Of a DNA stretch of 64,000 bases, positions 1-11,860 are shown piece after piece; position 1 is the stretch's first letter, and each line of letters starts with the position of its first letter. The notes beneath the pieces are model-generated. The model was not told the origin of the DNA. It was given only the letters and a program-made list of their open reading frames with translations, and did no database searches. Location: contig JACBWW010000022.1 of NCBI GenBank assembly GCA_020086605.1, positions 6,735,243-6,799,242 of the forward strand. Direction: 5' to 3'. This DNA comes from Lanius collurio (taxonomy: Eukaryota; Chordata; Aves; Passeriformes; Laniidae). The translations under genes and the position numbers were made by a program.

Positions 1-1666
1 TTCAGCAAAAATCAATGTGTGCAGATTTTTAGCCACTGTTTTGAATTTGTAATCATGGTTTCTGTATTTAGAAAACAGGAATTCTGCAATGTATTCTTCC
101 CTCAAAACTCTATTATTTAATAAGCAAATGAACAGACTTTTCAGAGAAAAATATTTCACCTTGAAAGCAAACTCTGCTCTCTTTTTTTGGTGGTAATTTT
201 AAAGTATCAAAATGAGAACTGTCTTAATTCTTAGCTGAGGTTTACATCCATAGAGGGGAATGTGTGCATGTGAGTGCAGAATAAGGGGTGGGTGGCAGGG
301 CAGGAGAAAGATGAGCTGAGGAAGGCAGTGTCGATGTGTTACTACCTGCTTGCAGCCATAAGGCCGGGGAATCATTTGTGACACTCTGGGGACAATTTTG
401 TCACCCTGACAGTAATGCTGTTATGCACCAACTTGACACACAGGAAGAATCCATAAAGACAGATAAGTAACTGTGAAAGTGGCTGGGGATCAGCCTGAGT
501 GCTACCACTCACCTGCAGTGACAAATAGATAGTCATGAAGGATTGAAAATCCTGCCCAACACAGAGATATGTCAGTCCAAAGCCAGAACGCTGCGTGGTT
601 ACATGGAGGTTGTAGTAAAAATACACATAAGGCACATGCACAGAAGGGCCCCCAGGCGTAAGTATGAGAAGGTTAACTTCAAAGTATATTAGTTCTTCTT
701 TGTAGCTTTTTTTTTTCCTTAAGAATACTTGATGTGTTTCACAGTTGGACCAAATTCTTACATTAATTGCTTTTGATTGGGCTAATTCCTGCAATTTTAA
801 TTGAAATGTGATGGGTATATGTTAACATTGGGGTAATGAAGATGAAAATTTTGCCAGTGTGATTTTTGTGGGAATCAATGGGTCTGTTTCCAGGTGTCAT
901 TTTTTTTTTAGTAATTATTTTATACCAATAGAGGTCCCCATTTGCAAATCCGATGAAGAAACTTGTGACTTAAGAAATACATTCTGCTTTTAAAAATACT
1001 GTGCTTTAGCTGTTGCAGTCAACCATAAGTGCTAAAAATCAGTGCCAAACTGTTTGCTGTTTGTTATGTTCAAAACTGTTATGCTCCTACTGCAAATGCA
1101 TTTCTTTTTGTAAAAAAAGCAAAAGTGGCTTTCAGTTTAAAAAATACTTTATAGAAAGATAATGGTAGTTTTATTGCTTTTTGGTTTGTTTGTTTAAAAC
1201 AAAGGGATTAAATCTGACCCTGAAGACCACTTCTGAATTCAGTCCCTCTTTTTTGACTTCTGTTTCATTATTCATGTTTGATAATTTGAAGTTTGTTTCT
1301 CAGGAAAGAAGTGAGTTACAACCAAAGACAGATGATGTGCTTGAGTTTCTGTTTTGTTTACTTTATAATCTCTGCTTTTCTCCTTTTCTTCTCAGTCTGG
1401 CCACTGGCTTTCACTTTTAAGGAATTTCCCTTTGTAGGCAGTCTGAAGTAATTTTGATCCCTGGAAGAGGGACTAAAAGAACCTGTAAACCTTACATTTC
1501 CTTACATCCCACATGCTCAGGATTATATTTTTTTCCATGTGTTTTCTTTTTTTCTTCCGATCTGGCAGTTCCTTGTCGTGTCCTCAGTTCCTTTCCATGG
1601 TGGCAGCTTTTGAGCAGAGTGTGCAGAGCTCTGAGGTGGTGACTGCTCCCTTCAGTGCCGAGCAGA

Positions 1667-1684
1667 GCTGAGCTGGAGCTCAGC
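1667..1684. repeat. 18-bp near-perfect palindrome
   Basis: The arms GCTGAGCT and AGCTCAGC are exact reverse complements separated by GG. The palindrome lies in a locally GC-richer patch (about 1560-1750). It could bind a dimeric factor or be chance; nothing else supports a function. Confidence 0.6.
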
Positions 1685-2028
1685 AGGGTGTGACAGGACT
1701 GATTCTCAGCCCTGAGTGCCAGTCCCAGCCTCCTTGCAGAGCCCTTCCACACATCTCATGCACATCCCAATGAACTCTTCATTTCATACACTACCAGTGT
1801 CTTTTTTATTCTTTGCCTCTTTGGCATAGTGCTGGGCACAGACTGCCTGGATGGTTTGTGCAGGCTGAGTCGTGCTGCATTTGGCCTCCTCTCTGTATGA
1901 TCTGCACTGGCTTCCCTCCAGTCACCCTTTTCTTGAGCTGCTCAGGCTTGACCATTTTATTCTCTTGATAATGCCCTCCTCTGGAGATGCTGAAGAATAA
2001 GAGTTTGGGTTAACTCGGGAATCAGTCC

Positions 2029-2056
2029 CAGTAATGACAAGTCAGTAATGACAAGT
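2029..2056. repeat. 14-bp exact tandem duplication
   Basis: The unit CAGTAATGACAAGT occurs twice in direct succession without a mismatch, followed by a further CA. It looks like a recent replication-slippage or repair duplication. Confidence 0.8.
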
Positions 2057-5001
2057 CACATAATGAGCTTTTGTGCAGTAAGATACACTGCTCAGCAGCA
2101 GCAGCACTTTCAAGCTATTTAGCAAACACATAGCTGGCTTTTCCATTGCTATATTTTATTTGAAGCACAGATAAAATTAACCTAATACACCAAAATAGCA
2201 AACTCTAATAAAGAGACTTCAAAACCTGTTTTCTCCCTTGCCCCCAGCCCCATCTCGAGTTCCTCATCACAGAATGCTTTTTAGGCCTAAGTCAAAATAT
2301 CTGTACCTGCTGGATCTTCCCCCTTACATTCCTGCACTGTTTTATCCTTTCCTTCTGGTTTTGTTCTTTTCTTTCCTTTTGCCCACCCCTTGTGGTAGAG
2401 TGCCTTGTTCAGACAAGCCTGCCACTGCTTGCAGGTCTTCTCTTGTGCACTACCAGCCTGGACAATTGGTCATTTTTGTTTACATTCTTCCTTCTTGTCC
2501 AAGGCTATAACAAGTTTTTTCTTTGTTAAGAATCATGTGTAGCTGCTTTAGCCTAGCGTAAGCCTTTTTTTCTGATTTTTTTCTAGTTGTTACAGCAATT
2601 TGTAGTACCTAGAGAACAGTTTTACTGTAAGAAATGTCTCAGGAGAAAAAGGAATTTATAAATTTGAGTTAAACAAACATTAATCTCTCAACTGTTGATG
2701 AAATGGTGTCACCCCCCCTGTTCATGCTCGGCCTGACCCCCAGATATACATTCTCAGCTTCCTTAAGACTGTTGTTTCTAATGTGTTTTCAGCTTCTATT
2801 TTTGAGCAGGAAGGGTTTGTATCTCCACTACAATCTTGAACAGTAAAGCCTTTTTAAAGAAATCAAGATTTGCGTTTTATTCAAGAATAGGAATTCTTTA
2901 ATAAAGATGCAGCAAATACTCTGAAATTTTTGTGGCAAGAATAAGCACAGCAGTATCTAAATTCTTATTTTATTATATTTTTGCTAACTTACAATTATTT
3001 GAGCTAATTAAAATTAAGGTCAAGTATTTCTTCACCAAAAAGTGCAATTTTTACAAAGCTAAGGCTTCCTGGGATAAATGTCTCTGTTTTACTAAAATAA
3101 AATCTGCTTAATTTTGTAGGACTGATCTAAAGTTCAGGTTTTTGATTATTCAAAAAAATTTAATTTTATGGCACTTGAAATCACGTTCTAGAAGGGTAGA
3201 TCAAACTCCCATTTTGTTCAGTTTGTTCAGCTTCTTGACAAAAATACTGTATCTTTGATGTATTTTGGACTGTGTAAGATAAAGCTGTGTAATGGCCTGT
3301 AGGAGTTAAATGACTGCTGAATAAATTATGGGAGATATCAACTCATCCCACAAGGGATTTCTGCTATAGTGGGAACGTGAACATCAGGCTCACCTGCCAC
3401 AAGTCCTGTCAAGCTGAACATCACCACAAAGAAAACAAACCAATGTTCTGCTGACTAAAAACCAAGTGTTTCAGCTCAGTTCTACAAATCAGAGGGAGTT
3501 TTGCAATTTGGAATTATTTGGCCATTATTTGATAAAATAAATGCAATATGTAAAAAAAAGCAATGGAAATTTCAAAATTCCCTCTGGCACGGAGATTGGT
3601 GGTTTCACTCAGCTTGTGTGTAATATGCCATTGGCAAAGCAATTCCTTTCTATAGTCAATTGCTCTTGTTAGTTGAACTGAATGCTAATGCAGGAGCTTT
3701 CATCTCATTCAAAACATATTAGTCAGAACTCAGAGAGCAAGAGGGTACTGCCAAAAGGTGTCTTGCATTGACAGCAAAACTTCCAGCTTTGGAGCTCATC
3801 TCTCCTATTTCCCTTCTAATCTTGGCTCTGATTGGGGTAAGGAAAATTCAGTTGTTTCCTGTCACAGCCTAGGAATGCATGAGAAAAAGGTTGTTCCACA
3901 ATTTCCTTCTCTTTTTGTAGTGCCTCTCCCCAGAAGGTGCATAATTACTGCAGTGTTTATGGTTTGAATGGTGTTAAAGCAGTTGTGCTTTACTACCACA
4001 TGGATTTGCAAAGGGTATGGGAAGATTTTTTTATACTGTATTCCATACACTCAGGAAAAAATTGAATGTAATAATTCAATGGATTGGAAATATATTGCTT
4101 AGGCAAGATGTTTTTACCACTGAAGTCTGAATCTCACTATGAATACCTCTTCAGACTGGACTGGAAATGAGTAGAATGGTGTGGTTATTTATCATCAAGA
4201 GATTGAAAATGATAGATAACCTGAAATTCAGTATGTATAGTGATTGCTACGTCTTCCTTTGTTAACTCCGATTATTTTGTATTTTCTTGGTGATTGCAAG
4301 CAGATTACTTCTACCTTTGTATTCTCTTCTTTAAAAAAAAAAAAAGGTGTATCTTCTTTTTAGCAAAGATCCACTACATCAACTCATAGGTCCAGTGCTT
4401 TGGCTGGTACACATTCTTCACAGCATAAGTTGGGAAAACAGTGCAATCCAGGAAAAGCATCTCATCTTTGGCTGACTTGATCCCAACTAGGGAATGTTTA
4501 CTGTACTCCACTGCCTGCTGTGATACTCTGTGGATTTATATCATTTAATGTCATTTTGGAGGTTACTATGAAATCTAAATAGAAAAAAAAAGGTAGACTG
4601 CACACTCCCTGGAAGGGCAATGTGTTAGTAATTTTTGGCAGAACACTTACAAGACTAGATAGTTTTTCATAACACTGAACATAACACTGCCTCTGTACAC
4701 AAGGAAATAATGCCTTGAGCCATTGTGCATAGTCATCTGCTGCAAAGCTCAGTATCCAAATTTTTTACTGTCCTTGCTAATCTAGGGTTCTTCCCAGAAA
4801 GGAAGAAGCATAAATTGGTAGCAGGAGAATCTGGATTGTATTTGTTCCTAAACTTGATGATCATTTGATGCTTCAAGCTGCTTTATCAACCATCCTAAGC
4901 ATTTTCTAAGAGACATCTTAAATTATAATTTTTTAGTTGGATGGGTCTGTAGTCGTTGTCCACAGAAGGTACCAGTGGGGTCACAAGTGACAAGTGTAGC
5001 A

Positions 5002-5027
5002 GGTTTTTTTTTTGGTTTTTTTTTTGG
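5002..5027. repeat. GG-T10-GG-T10-GG tract
   Basis: Two runs of ten T are separated and flanked by GG, giving a perfect duplication of a 12-base unit. It is a simple-sequence tract likely to vary in length between individuals. Confidence 0.75.
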
Positions 5028-8000
5028 TAAAATCAGATAATTTGATATGTTGGTCGTTATGGGCCTTTGTAGTTACTACAGGCCTTACTGTAGTTCCTGA
5101 TTCGTAGTTATCTGTGAAATGTTTCTGCTAAGAATGCCCAGCCAAGGGCAGGGAATGGAAAGAAAGCTGGATTTGTGGGGATTTGATCAGAGAGACCCAC
5201 GTCGCTTCCAAGCCAGTAGGACATGGGGTGGCTGGCAATTCAGGAAGAGTGCTGTGCATTAAATAAGCAATGTGGACACAAGGAATTGTTTTGCAGGAAT
5301 TTTAATAGGGATTGAAGTTAGGAGACACCACACATACTCTACTGCAGAGAAGGCTGGAGTTGTGCACAGAAGCAGAAAAGTCACAGAGTTATGAGAAGGG
5401 CTCACAGAGGTCAAACCCTCCATTACAAACTGAATAGATTGTAAATAATACATGTAGGTCACAGAGATATCTCTTTTTCCAGTGATTAATTATGCAAATC
5501 TGGTATTCTGTCTCAGGTCAGATCTCTGACTATGTAGTTCGCTCCTTTTTTGTGGAAAATTTCTGAGTTCTACCCTCATCTCCCTAAAAGGAGCTACTAG
5601 TAGAGTTTCAGAACTTTCAAGCTGCATTTTTTGCTAATTTATTTCAAGCAAAGTGCCTTTTATGGGCGTATTTACTATTTTTTTGCATTAAAACACAAGC
5701 AGAACTCACCCAACTTGAACAGGTTGAATGCCACATCTGTGCAGAAGATATCAGCACACTTATTTACGGCTCAAAGAAACAGAGTCTAAATTAAAGCAGC
5801 TATTGCTATAGAATGGATAAGCGGCCATTATGAATTATCCTTAATTATAGTGATTTCCTAAACTAATAAACCTGCTAAATCTTTTTTGCAAGGGTTAGTT
5901 TACACAGTGCATATAAAATCTGCGTGTGCTACGCATCAACCACCAGCTGTCTGACAGTGTGTTGCTATTGCAGTGAGTGTTCACATAAATTTTATGTTGG
6001 TTATATTAACAGTCAGTCCATATCACTACCCACAGATGCCAGTAGACATAAAAATTGCTCTCCAGTGAGCCTAAATATCCCTAGAAGCTAGTTGTGTCTA
6101 ATGTTCCATGTAGTATTTGTACGTGAAAGCAGCAGATTGAAAAGTTATTTACAGATGAATATTTCAATCCAGTTAGTTCATATTGGCCTACTTAGGCTTC
6201 TTTGCTGGTTTATTTGTATGCTAAATAATTCACTAAAGGTTCTTGTTTACTTTCAAAAGTAGTTTCTATGAAATGCAAACAACAGAGCCAACTTTAGGTG
6301 CTCTAAAGGCTAAGCAGCCCTGTTTTAAATGCAGGTCAGAGCTACAGACAGCATCTTGCAGATGGGCTGTCACTCACAGTTTTACTCTTTTAGTTGCTGG
6401 ATCTTTAAAGAATTTACTGGGATTTGATGCTTTAATATAAATATTTAGCAATAATGGGTTATTTTTTCTTACTCAAACCGTTTCTATGGACAAATGTGAA
6501 GTCCTTCAGGGTCTTCCCATTAAGCAGCCAAAGCTGGCATGTTGTGGGCTAGTTGGGTGGATTCTTGACAGTGCACAGGACTAGAAAGTGCAATGTGATT
6601 CCTTCTGCTGTAGGACATAAATACTTTTTCATATGAATGTCTACGGTCTAACATTTGCATACCATTTGTTGAATACTTTGATTTCTTGATTAATCAGAGC
6701 ACTGGACAAATGCAGCCATTGTCTGTTCCTTTATTGAGATCCAGGAACTTAGCAACACTCCTAACACAGCACTGTCTATATCACAGTGTTCATCTGTGTG
6801 CTAACTTTTTTATTTTATAATATTGATTTTATCATTTTTTACTGTTTGTAGTAGGAGTTGCTTTATTGATATTTACTCAACCCCTCTTTGTGCAAACACT
6901 GTGGAATACTTTGTTGCAGGTATTGACATACATTTGCTGGTTGCTTCACCAGCATCAGCTTATTTCACCCAAATGGTATTCAGATGGTGTAATTGTTTCT
7001 TGCTATTGATTTTAGATTGCCTTTATGACATGCTTCTGGAGACCATGGCACACGTGCTGAGTCTGGCTACAGCTTTAGTTCAACCTTTTCAACAAGAATG
7101 TAAATCACACTTATTAAAATTGCAACACCATAATGTTTTAAGTCTTGATTTGCTTTTCAAACAACTCTCAAGAAAGATGGAGACCAGTCAGTTCTTGATA
7201 GATTGTGAAGGAGTATCTTACTGCTTCCTAAAGAATTCTGAGCTATCAATGAATATTCCAGCATAATACCAGGGATGATGTGCTGTCAGTGCTGATCTGT
7301 TTTTGTGCAAATATGGCATTGCTCAGGCATAGGTTCACAAAGACATTTAAGAGTGAGTTATTTTGTTGCCTGCATGTCCTGCCATTTGTAAAATGAGGAC
7401 TTTTGGGACAATCTTATCTTCAGCAATTACTCTGGATGGGTGTAGAGTGCAACATGCCTTCTGCAAAAGGTTCTTTAAAGAATGTGTGATTGCACTTTAC
7501 TTATGCCCAGGTACCACTCAGTGTTTCCACAGAAGTCTTTATTAATAAGTTGACCTGCCAAAGTGCCATGGAGGCACAGGCCTTTAGTGGCATCACCCAG
7601 GGAATGAAAACCCTGAATACAAGTTAAAATAATTTCACTAAGAAATACCCAAGGATGAAGTAGAAGCTTATGATATGATACTACCTAAGAAAGTTAACCA
7701 GTAAACATGCATAAGATGTGTAGTGACTTTTATCTATTAAATTTTTATTTATCAGTTAGACCGCCATAGTAGAACAGAATTACAAATTTAGATAAAATCT
7801 GTAAACTTGTCGTAACCTTCTAAAAAAGTCAGAGTAAATGTAGGTGCTACAATGTATAGGAAAATTTCTTCTCTTGTACCCCTAATGTATGAGATGGCTC
7901 CTGATTTATTACTCATTTAACTGGTAGTGCATTTTGCACAGCAAGTGCTGTGTTCCCATGGTGGTATAACTTTAGGTATCTATAGAACATCTGTTTGAAG

Positions 8001-9382
8001 AACTGAGTAGCAGCTTTTAAAATTAATTTGCGTATTTGTTTTTGAAAAGTGAGTTGCATTTTAATAAAAAAAGGGTGGTACATTAAATGCAGTTAAAAAC
8101 TGAATCCTTGGGAACGTTCATGGGGGGTTTGCACCAAAAGTACGGATTGGTACAATTGGGCAGATTTGAAAATTTCACTTGCATTAAGAAAAATTTTTAA
8201 AGGAGCATTTCATAAACATGCAAGAGTGTACATTTATGTGGAGGGAAACTTCATTACACAGGGAATTAGTTTTCCCAGAAGATGAGTTGAGTGTTGCTGG
8301 TATTGAAATACAAAACCTATTTGCCAAGATATCTGCAATCAAATGCAGTCCTCATGTGATTGCACCAAATATAAAACTTGGCCCCACTGTGTTGTCTGTG
8401 AGTAAAGACAAATCAGCAGTTCTTCTACAGCAGACAGGGAAGGAAAAAAACCATTATGAAATATTAGTGAACATGTCATGAGACATCAGTAGTTTGCAGA
8501 AGCTGTCCTGTTTGTCAGTGCTGCCCTAGTTTCTTAGAATACATGTATTTAAGAAAAAATTCTGTGTAATTTTTATACGTAAAAAACCCCAAAGTCATTC
8601 CAACTGCTCGAGAAACACAAGTGTTATGAAAGGAATTAAATTGCATGCTTTGTATTTAGATAGGAATGTATGTTTTGCAAGTGTACTAAATATTTTGAAT
8701 GCAGCATTTTAGGGTGCAGAAATTGTGGCATCTTCATAGTGATTATCAGCTTTGTGCTTTTCCTGAATTCAGGGGAAGTTTCCTCTGGGCAAGGAGCTCA
8801 GGACTGGGCTCCGTCATCATCAGTTAATTGGGCAGAAATCTGAAAATGGCAGTGTTTGAAAGGAGTGTGTGTATGAAGGCAGACAGGCATCCTGCAACAA
8901 CTAATTCACCCACACAGCACATCTTTGAACTGTCTAAGGCAGAGCTAACTGTTTACATGCTACCAACAAGAGTAAATACTCTGAACAGAAGGAAAAGAGA
9001 GTTGTTGTGAATAAAGAAAAAGATTACAAGACAGCCCATCTGCTAGAGAGTACCTGTCACCTCCAGTTACAAGCTGGAGGCAGCCCTACCTCAGAACAAC
9101 TAGAGACCAGTTTATTATTCAAACAGGAGAGAAGGAGAAGCTAACTTAGACCTCCACTTTCTGTCTGATACAGTGTCAAAATATCAGTTTCAGGGAATTC
9201 TGTGGACAGAATAGTGAGGGTAAGTTGAGTCTAAACGCTAACAAGAAAATAGCTAAAAGAACTGCTTGAGCAGAGCTAAATGGCTCTCCTGGCTAATAGC
9301 TATGCAGGGGGTTGAACACCCTGGCTGTCAGATGTAAACAAGAATTCTGCCATGGAACGTACTGCTGGCAACAAGGACGAGA

Positions 9383-9412
9383 ATTATATTAATTATAATA
9401 ATAATAATTATA
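9383..9412. repeat. AAT-rich microsatellite
   Basis: An imperfect run of ATT/AAT trinucleotides, including four clean AAT units, in otherwise unremarkable non-coding DNA. Confidence 0.7.
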
Positions 9413-9527
9413 AGGTAATCTTGTTATCCTTAAGAATCCTGATTATAGTAATTTAAGAAACAATCACCTGGTTGTCATTGTACTGCAAGCCCGACAAAGG
9501 CAGTTTTAGAGAGCCTTAAATTAAGCC

Positions 9528-9555
9528 ATTATATGTGTTTGTATACACATATAAT
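9528..9555. repeat. AT-rich hairpin, 11-bp arms
   Basis: The arm ATTATATGTGT at 9528-9538 is exactly complementary to ACACATATAAT at 9545-9555, with a 6-base loop. It is a potential cruciform or small hairpin in AT-rich DNA. No terminator function is implied in a vertebrate context. Confidence 0.7.
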
Positions 9556-10410
9556 AAAGCAGGGATTGGAATAGCTATTGTCTTTGGAAACCTATTATAG
9601 GTGTCTACAGCCAGGTCAAGTTTCCTTCCTTCCATTACCATTGTCAACACCGGGTAGGGTAGCCACAGACAGTGTTCACTGTTCTTACAATATTATATGA
9701 GGAACCAATTTAATTTTTATATTTGCTGCAACATTGTCTGATTTTGTTTCTCGAACTGTGAGTTAAGAATCCATTTTCTGAGAGCAGGTGGAAAATTACT
9801 AGAGGAGCTGTACACCACGTGCTGAGAGTCCTAAACACGTGGCACATGTGGAGGTCAGCTGGCGTGTGTCGGGGGGTGGAGACCGCCTACGCTCCAGTCT
9901 CTAAGCAGGAGCCCCTTGTGAAAATGGAGGGGAGCTCTGTCTCTGAGGAGATCTCCCATGACAGCAGTCAGGGGAGAGAAAACTGCCACCACTGGGCTGC
10001 AGGTGACTCCCTGGTGTCACCAGAGAGGTGGGGAAACTCCTTCTAGGGAACAATTTCCCTGAGTAGGCAATGGTTGTCTTCAAGGGATAGAACTGTGGGA
10101 GGGGCCTTAGTGCATAAAAAGCAATTAAATGCATCACAGCTGGGTCCCATCTGGTTTTGGGTTCACTTGCCTACTTGTTTATCCCATTTTTGCTCCTGTC
10201 CTCGCCCTCCCTGCATTCTGTCTTCCTGCAGTCCACCCTGCTTCATCCCTGCCTACCTTCCCTGCCCGCATCTGTTCTGTCTACCCTGCATCACCACTCC
10301 ACAAGCCTGCCCACCACTGCCCACAGCAGCCTGCTGCTTCCCTGAAAAAACCTCTTCAATCTGTGCCACCTATGGCAGTGGGGACCTCTATCTCAGTGCC
10401 CAGATGCCTT

Positions 10411-11045
10411 GAGACTTAGGCCTAGGGTTAGGCTTGAGAGAGCCAAGGAGCCTACAGGTTCAGGAACACTGGGGCTGGAGAGCGTGTGCCAGGGCTATCC
10501 TGGCAGGGCCCCAACATTGCTGCTCCTCCTTCTTTCTGATATGGAAAACCCATGGTATTGGGTCTGGGTTAAGGGCCAGGGTTAAGAGAGCCAATGAGCC
10601 TAGAGCTCCAGGAACACCGGGGCTGGAAAAGGCACACTGAGGTGATCGCGCCAAGGCCCCAGCATTGCTGCTCCTGCTGCTTTCTGACCTGGGCCCCCCA
10701 TAGAGGTGGGGACCTCAGCCCCAGCAGCAAGCTGCCCTCTGCCCTTAGTCCAGGCTTTAGAGAGCTGTTGAGCCTACAGCTCCAGGGACACTGGCACTGG
10801 AAAATGCATTGCAAGGGCATCACGGCAGGGTGGCATAACATTCCTGACACTGCACTGTTGTAATGTGGCCACCTGTCGTGATCAGGATCTCACCTGGAAT
10901 GTCAAGCTGCCATGAGTGTTAGGGTTAGGGTTTAGGGAGTCAAAGAGCCCACAGCTCCAGGAACACTGAGGCTGGAAGAGGCATGCCACAGCAATCCCAT
11001 CAGCACCCCAACATCCAGCATTTTTCTCATCTTTACCACCTGATG
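10411..11045. repeat. Degenerate tandem array, four units of about 150-175 bp
   Basis: Four successive units share the same order of landmarks: a GGGTTA or TTAGGG-like head, then AGAGAGCC or a variant (10437, 10585, 10759 and 10934), then GAGCCTACAGCTCCAGG-like text, then AACACTGGGGCTGGAA-like text, then a GGC(A/C)GGGCCCCAACATTGCTGCTCC-like tail. Spacing of the AGAGAGCC landmark is 148, 174 and 175 bases. Identity is partial, so the array is old or under little homogenisation. The fourth unit is the most diverged in its tail. Confidence 0.75.
10918..10937 (+). repeat. Short interstitial telomere-like motif
   Basis: Two and a half degenerate telomere units (GTTAGGGTTAGGGTTTAGGG) form the head of the fourth tandem unit. 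Heads of the first two units carry weaker forms: CTAGGGTTAGG at 10422-10432, and GGGTTAAGGG plus AGGGTTAAG near 10566-10586. The run is too short to be a telomere remnant by itself. Confidence 0.7.
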
Positions 11046-11338
11046 TCACCCAGGATTCCCTTCCAGTTCTAACCAGGATGGGTGGGACTGCCTGGTCACA
11101 AGGTTGGCAGAAGGGAATCCCAAAAAAGCTAATGAGTGGTCTCCCCATGGACATGTTTGAGAAGGTGGTACCAGAATGTGGGACAAAACGTGTGAGAAAC
11201 CAAGCTCAGAGAAATGTATTATGAACCTGAGCACACGCCCTCTCAATGACCTACCCCAGGAAGAAATTGTGCTGCCACAGCTCGCAGCAGGCACCCTCTA
11301 CCTGCTGCTTGGAAGGCAACAGTGCACCCTGGGATTCT

Positions 11339-11407
11339 GTCCCTTTCTTTCTTTTTCTCTCTTGGTCTCTCTTTCCCTCTCTCTTCTTAATTTTCTCTTC
11401 CTCTCCA
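11339..11407 (+). repeat. Polypyrimidine tract
   Basis: About 70 bases consist almost entirely of C and T on the + strand, including CTTT and CTCT repeats. Such tracts can adopt triplex structure. Here it is followed 25 bases later by AATAAA, an arrangement also seen near the 3' end of some retroelements and LTRs. Confidence 0.75.
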
Positions 11408-11818
11408 ATAGGGACACATGCCCTTCCTTATCAATAAATGGTTCTCAGATACAACACTTGCCTCATTTGTGCTTGATTTCATCCAAGAAATCTGTTAAAA
11501 AGAATCCCCTCCATGATTCGCTCATAGTAGAATGTGACACAATGTTTTTGTTTTACCGAGTATCCCTTGGGGAATGGACAAATTGGGTGCAGACATGTAG
11601 CAGGCCATCTTGACATTGATTTTTGAGGGTTCATTAGATAAATGCTGACATCATAGATTGATGTCTCTTTAAAACAGTGCCTGGCACAGAACCATTGGGA
11701 GAATCAAAAATATCGACTTATCATGTTTGTGCAGGAGGCCCATGGAGATCTCCTGCATTAATGGGTCTATCAATTTAGATATTCTTTAATTATTCTGATT
11801 GTACACCTTGAAGCTGGA

Positions 11819-11860
11819 AAGTGACTTTATTATTATTATTAAGTGACTTTATTTATTATT
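11819..11860. repeat. About 20-bp tandem duplication with ATT run
   Basis: The text AAGTGACTTTATT followed by ATT units appears at 11819-11840 and again at 11841-11860. It is an imperfect recent-looking duplication built on a trinucleotide run. Confidence 0.7.

Larger units (their letters stand above)
1..9789. other. AT-rich non-coding stretch, left part of window
   Basis: I see no supported gene here. Reading frames are short and broken on both strands, and none shows a domain or a codon bias I recognise. The stretch contains runs of T or A, a 14-bp tandem duplication at 2029-2056, an 18-bp near-palindrome at 1667-1684, paired T tracts at 5002-5027, one octamer motif ATGCAAAT at 5492-5499, and an AT hairpin at 9528-9555. 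If the terminal exon near 41.4 kb is real, this stretch could be intronic or upstream of the gene; the sequence alone does not decide. Confidence 0.7.
9790..11640. other. GC-rich island of probable inserted or satellite origin
   Basis: Base composition changes visibly at about 9.79 kb and reverts at about 11.64 kb. The flanks are AT-rich with many A and T runs, while this block is rich in C, G and pyrimidine tracts. It holds a tandem array (10411-11045), a pyrimidine tract (11339-11407) and an AATAAA (11433-11438). Several frames stay open for 60-145 codons on both strands, as expected in GC-rich repeat DNA. None of the translations looks like a known domain. The block could be an old retroviral-type element with an internal tandem array, or a minisatellite locus. 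I found no clear terminal repeats or target-site duplication. Confidence 0.5.

Noticed and set aside
372..794. 140-codon minus strand frame
   Set aside because: Chance length, with lysine/serine text crossing an A/T run. No domain and no supporting signals.
6823..7266. 147-codon + strand frame, the longest in the window
   Set aside because: Its length is about what chance gives for the longest frame in 64 kb of AT-rich DNA. The translation is leucine/cysteine-rich without a recognisable domain, and there is no splice or promoter context.
10918..10937. Interstitial telomere, as evidence of chromosome fusion
   Set aside because: Only about two and a half degenerate units are present, and they belong to a repeated unit head. 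A fusion scar would be expected to have longer arrays.
11176..11613. 145-codon + strand frame in the GC-rich island
   Set aside because: It crosses the pyrimidine tract (giving a run of S, L and F) and AATAAA. The open frame follows from composition, not from coding constraint.
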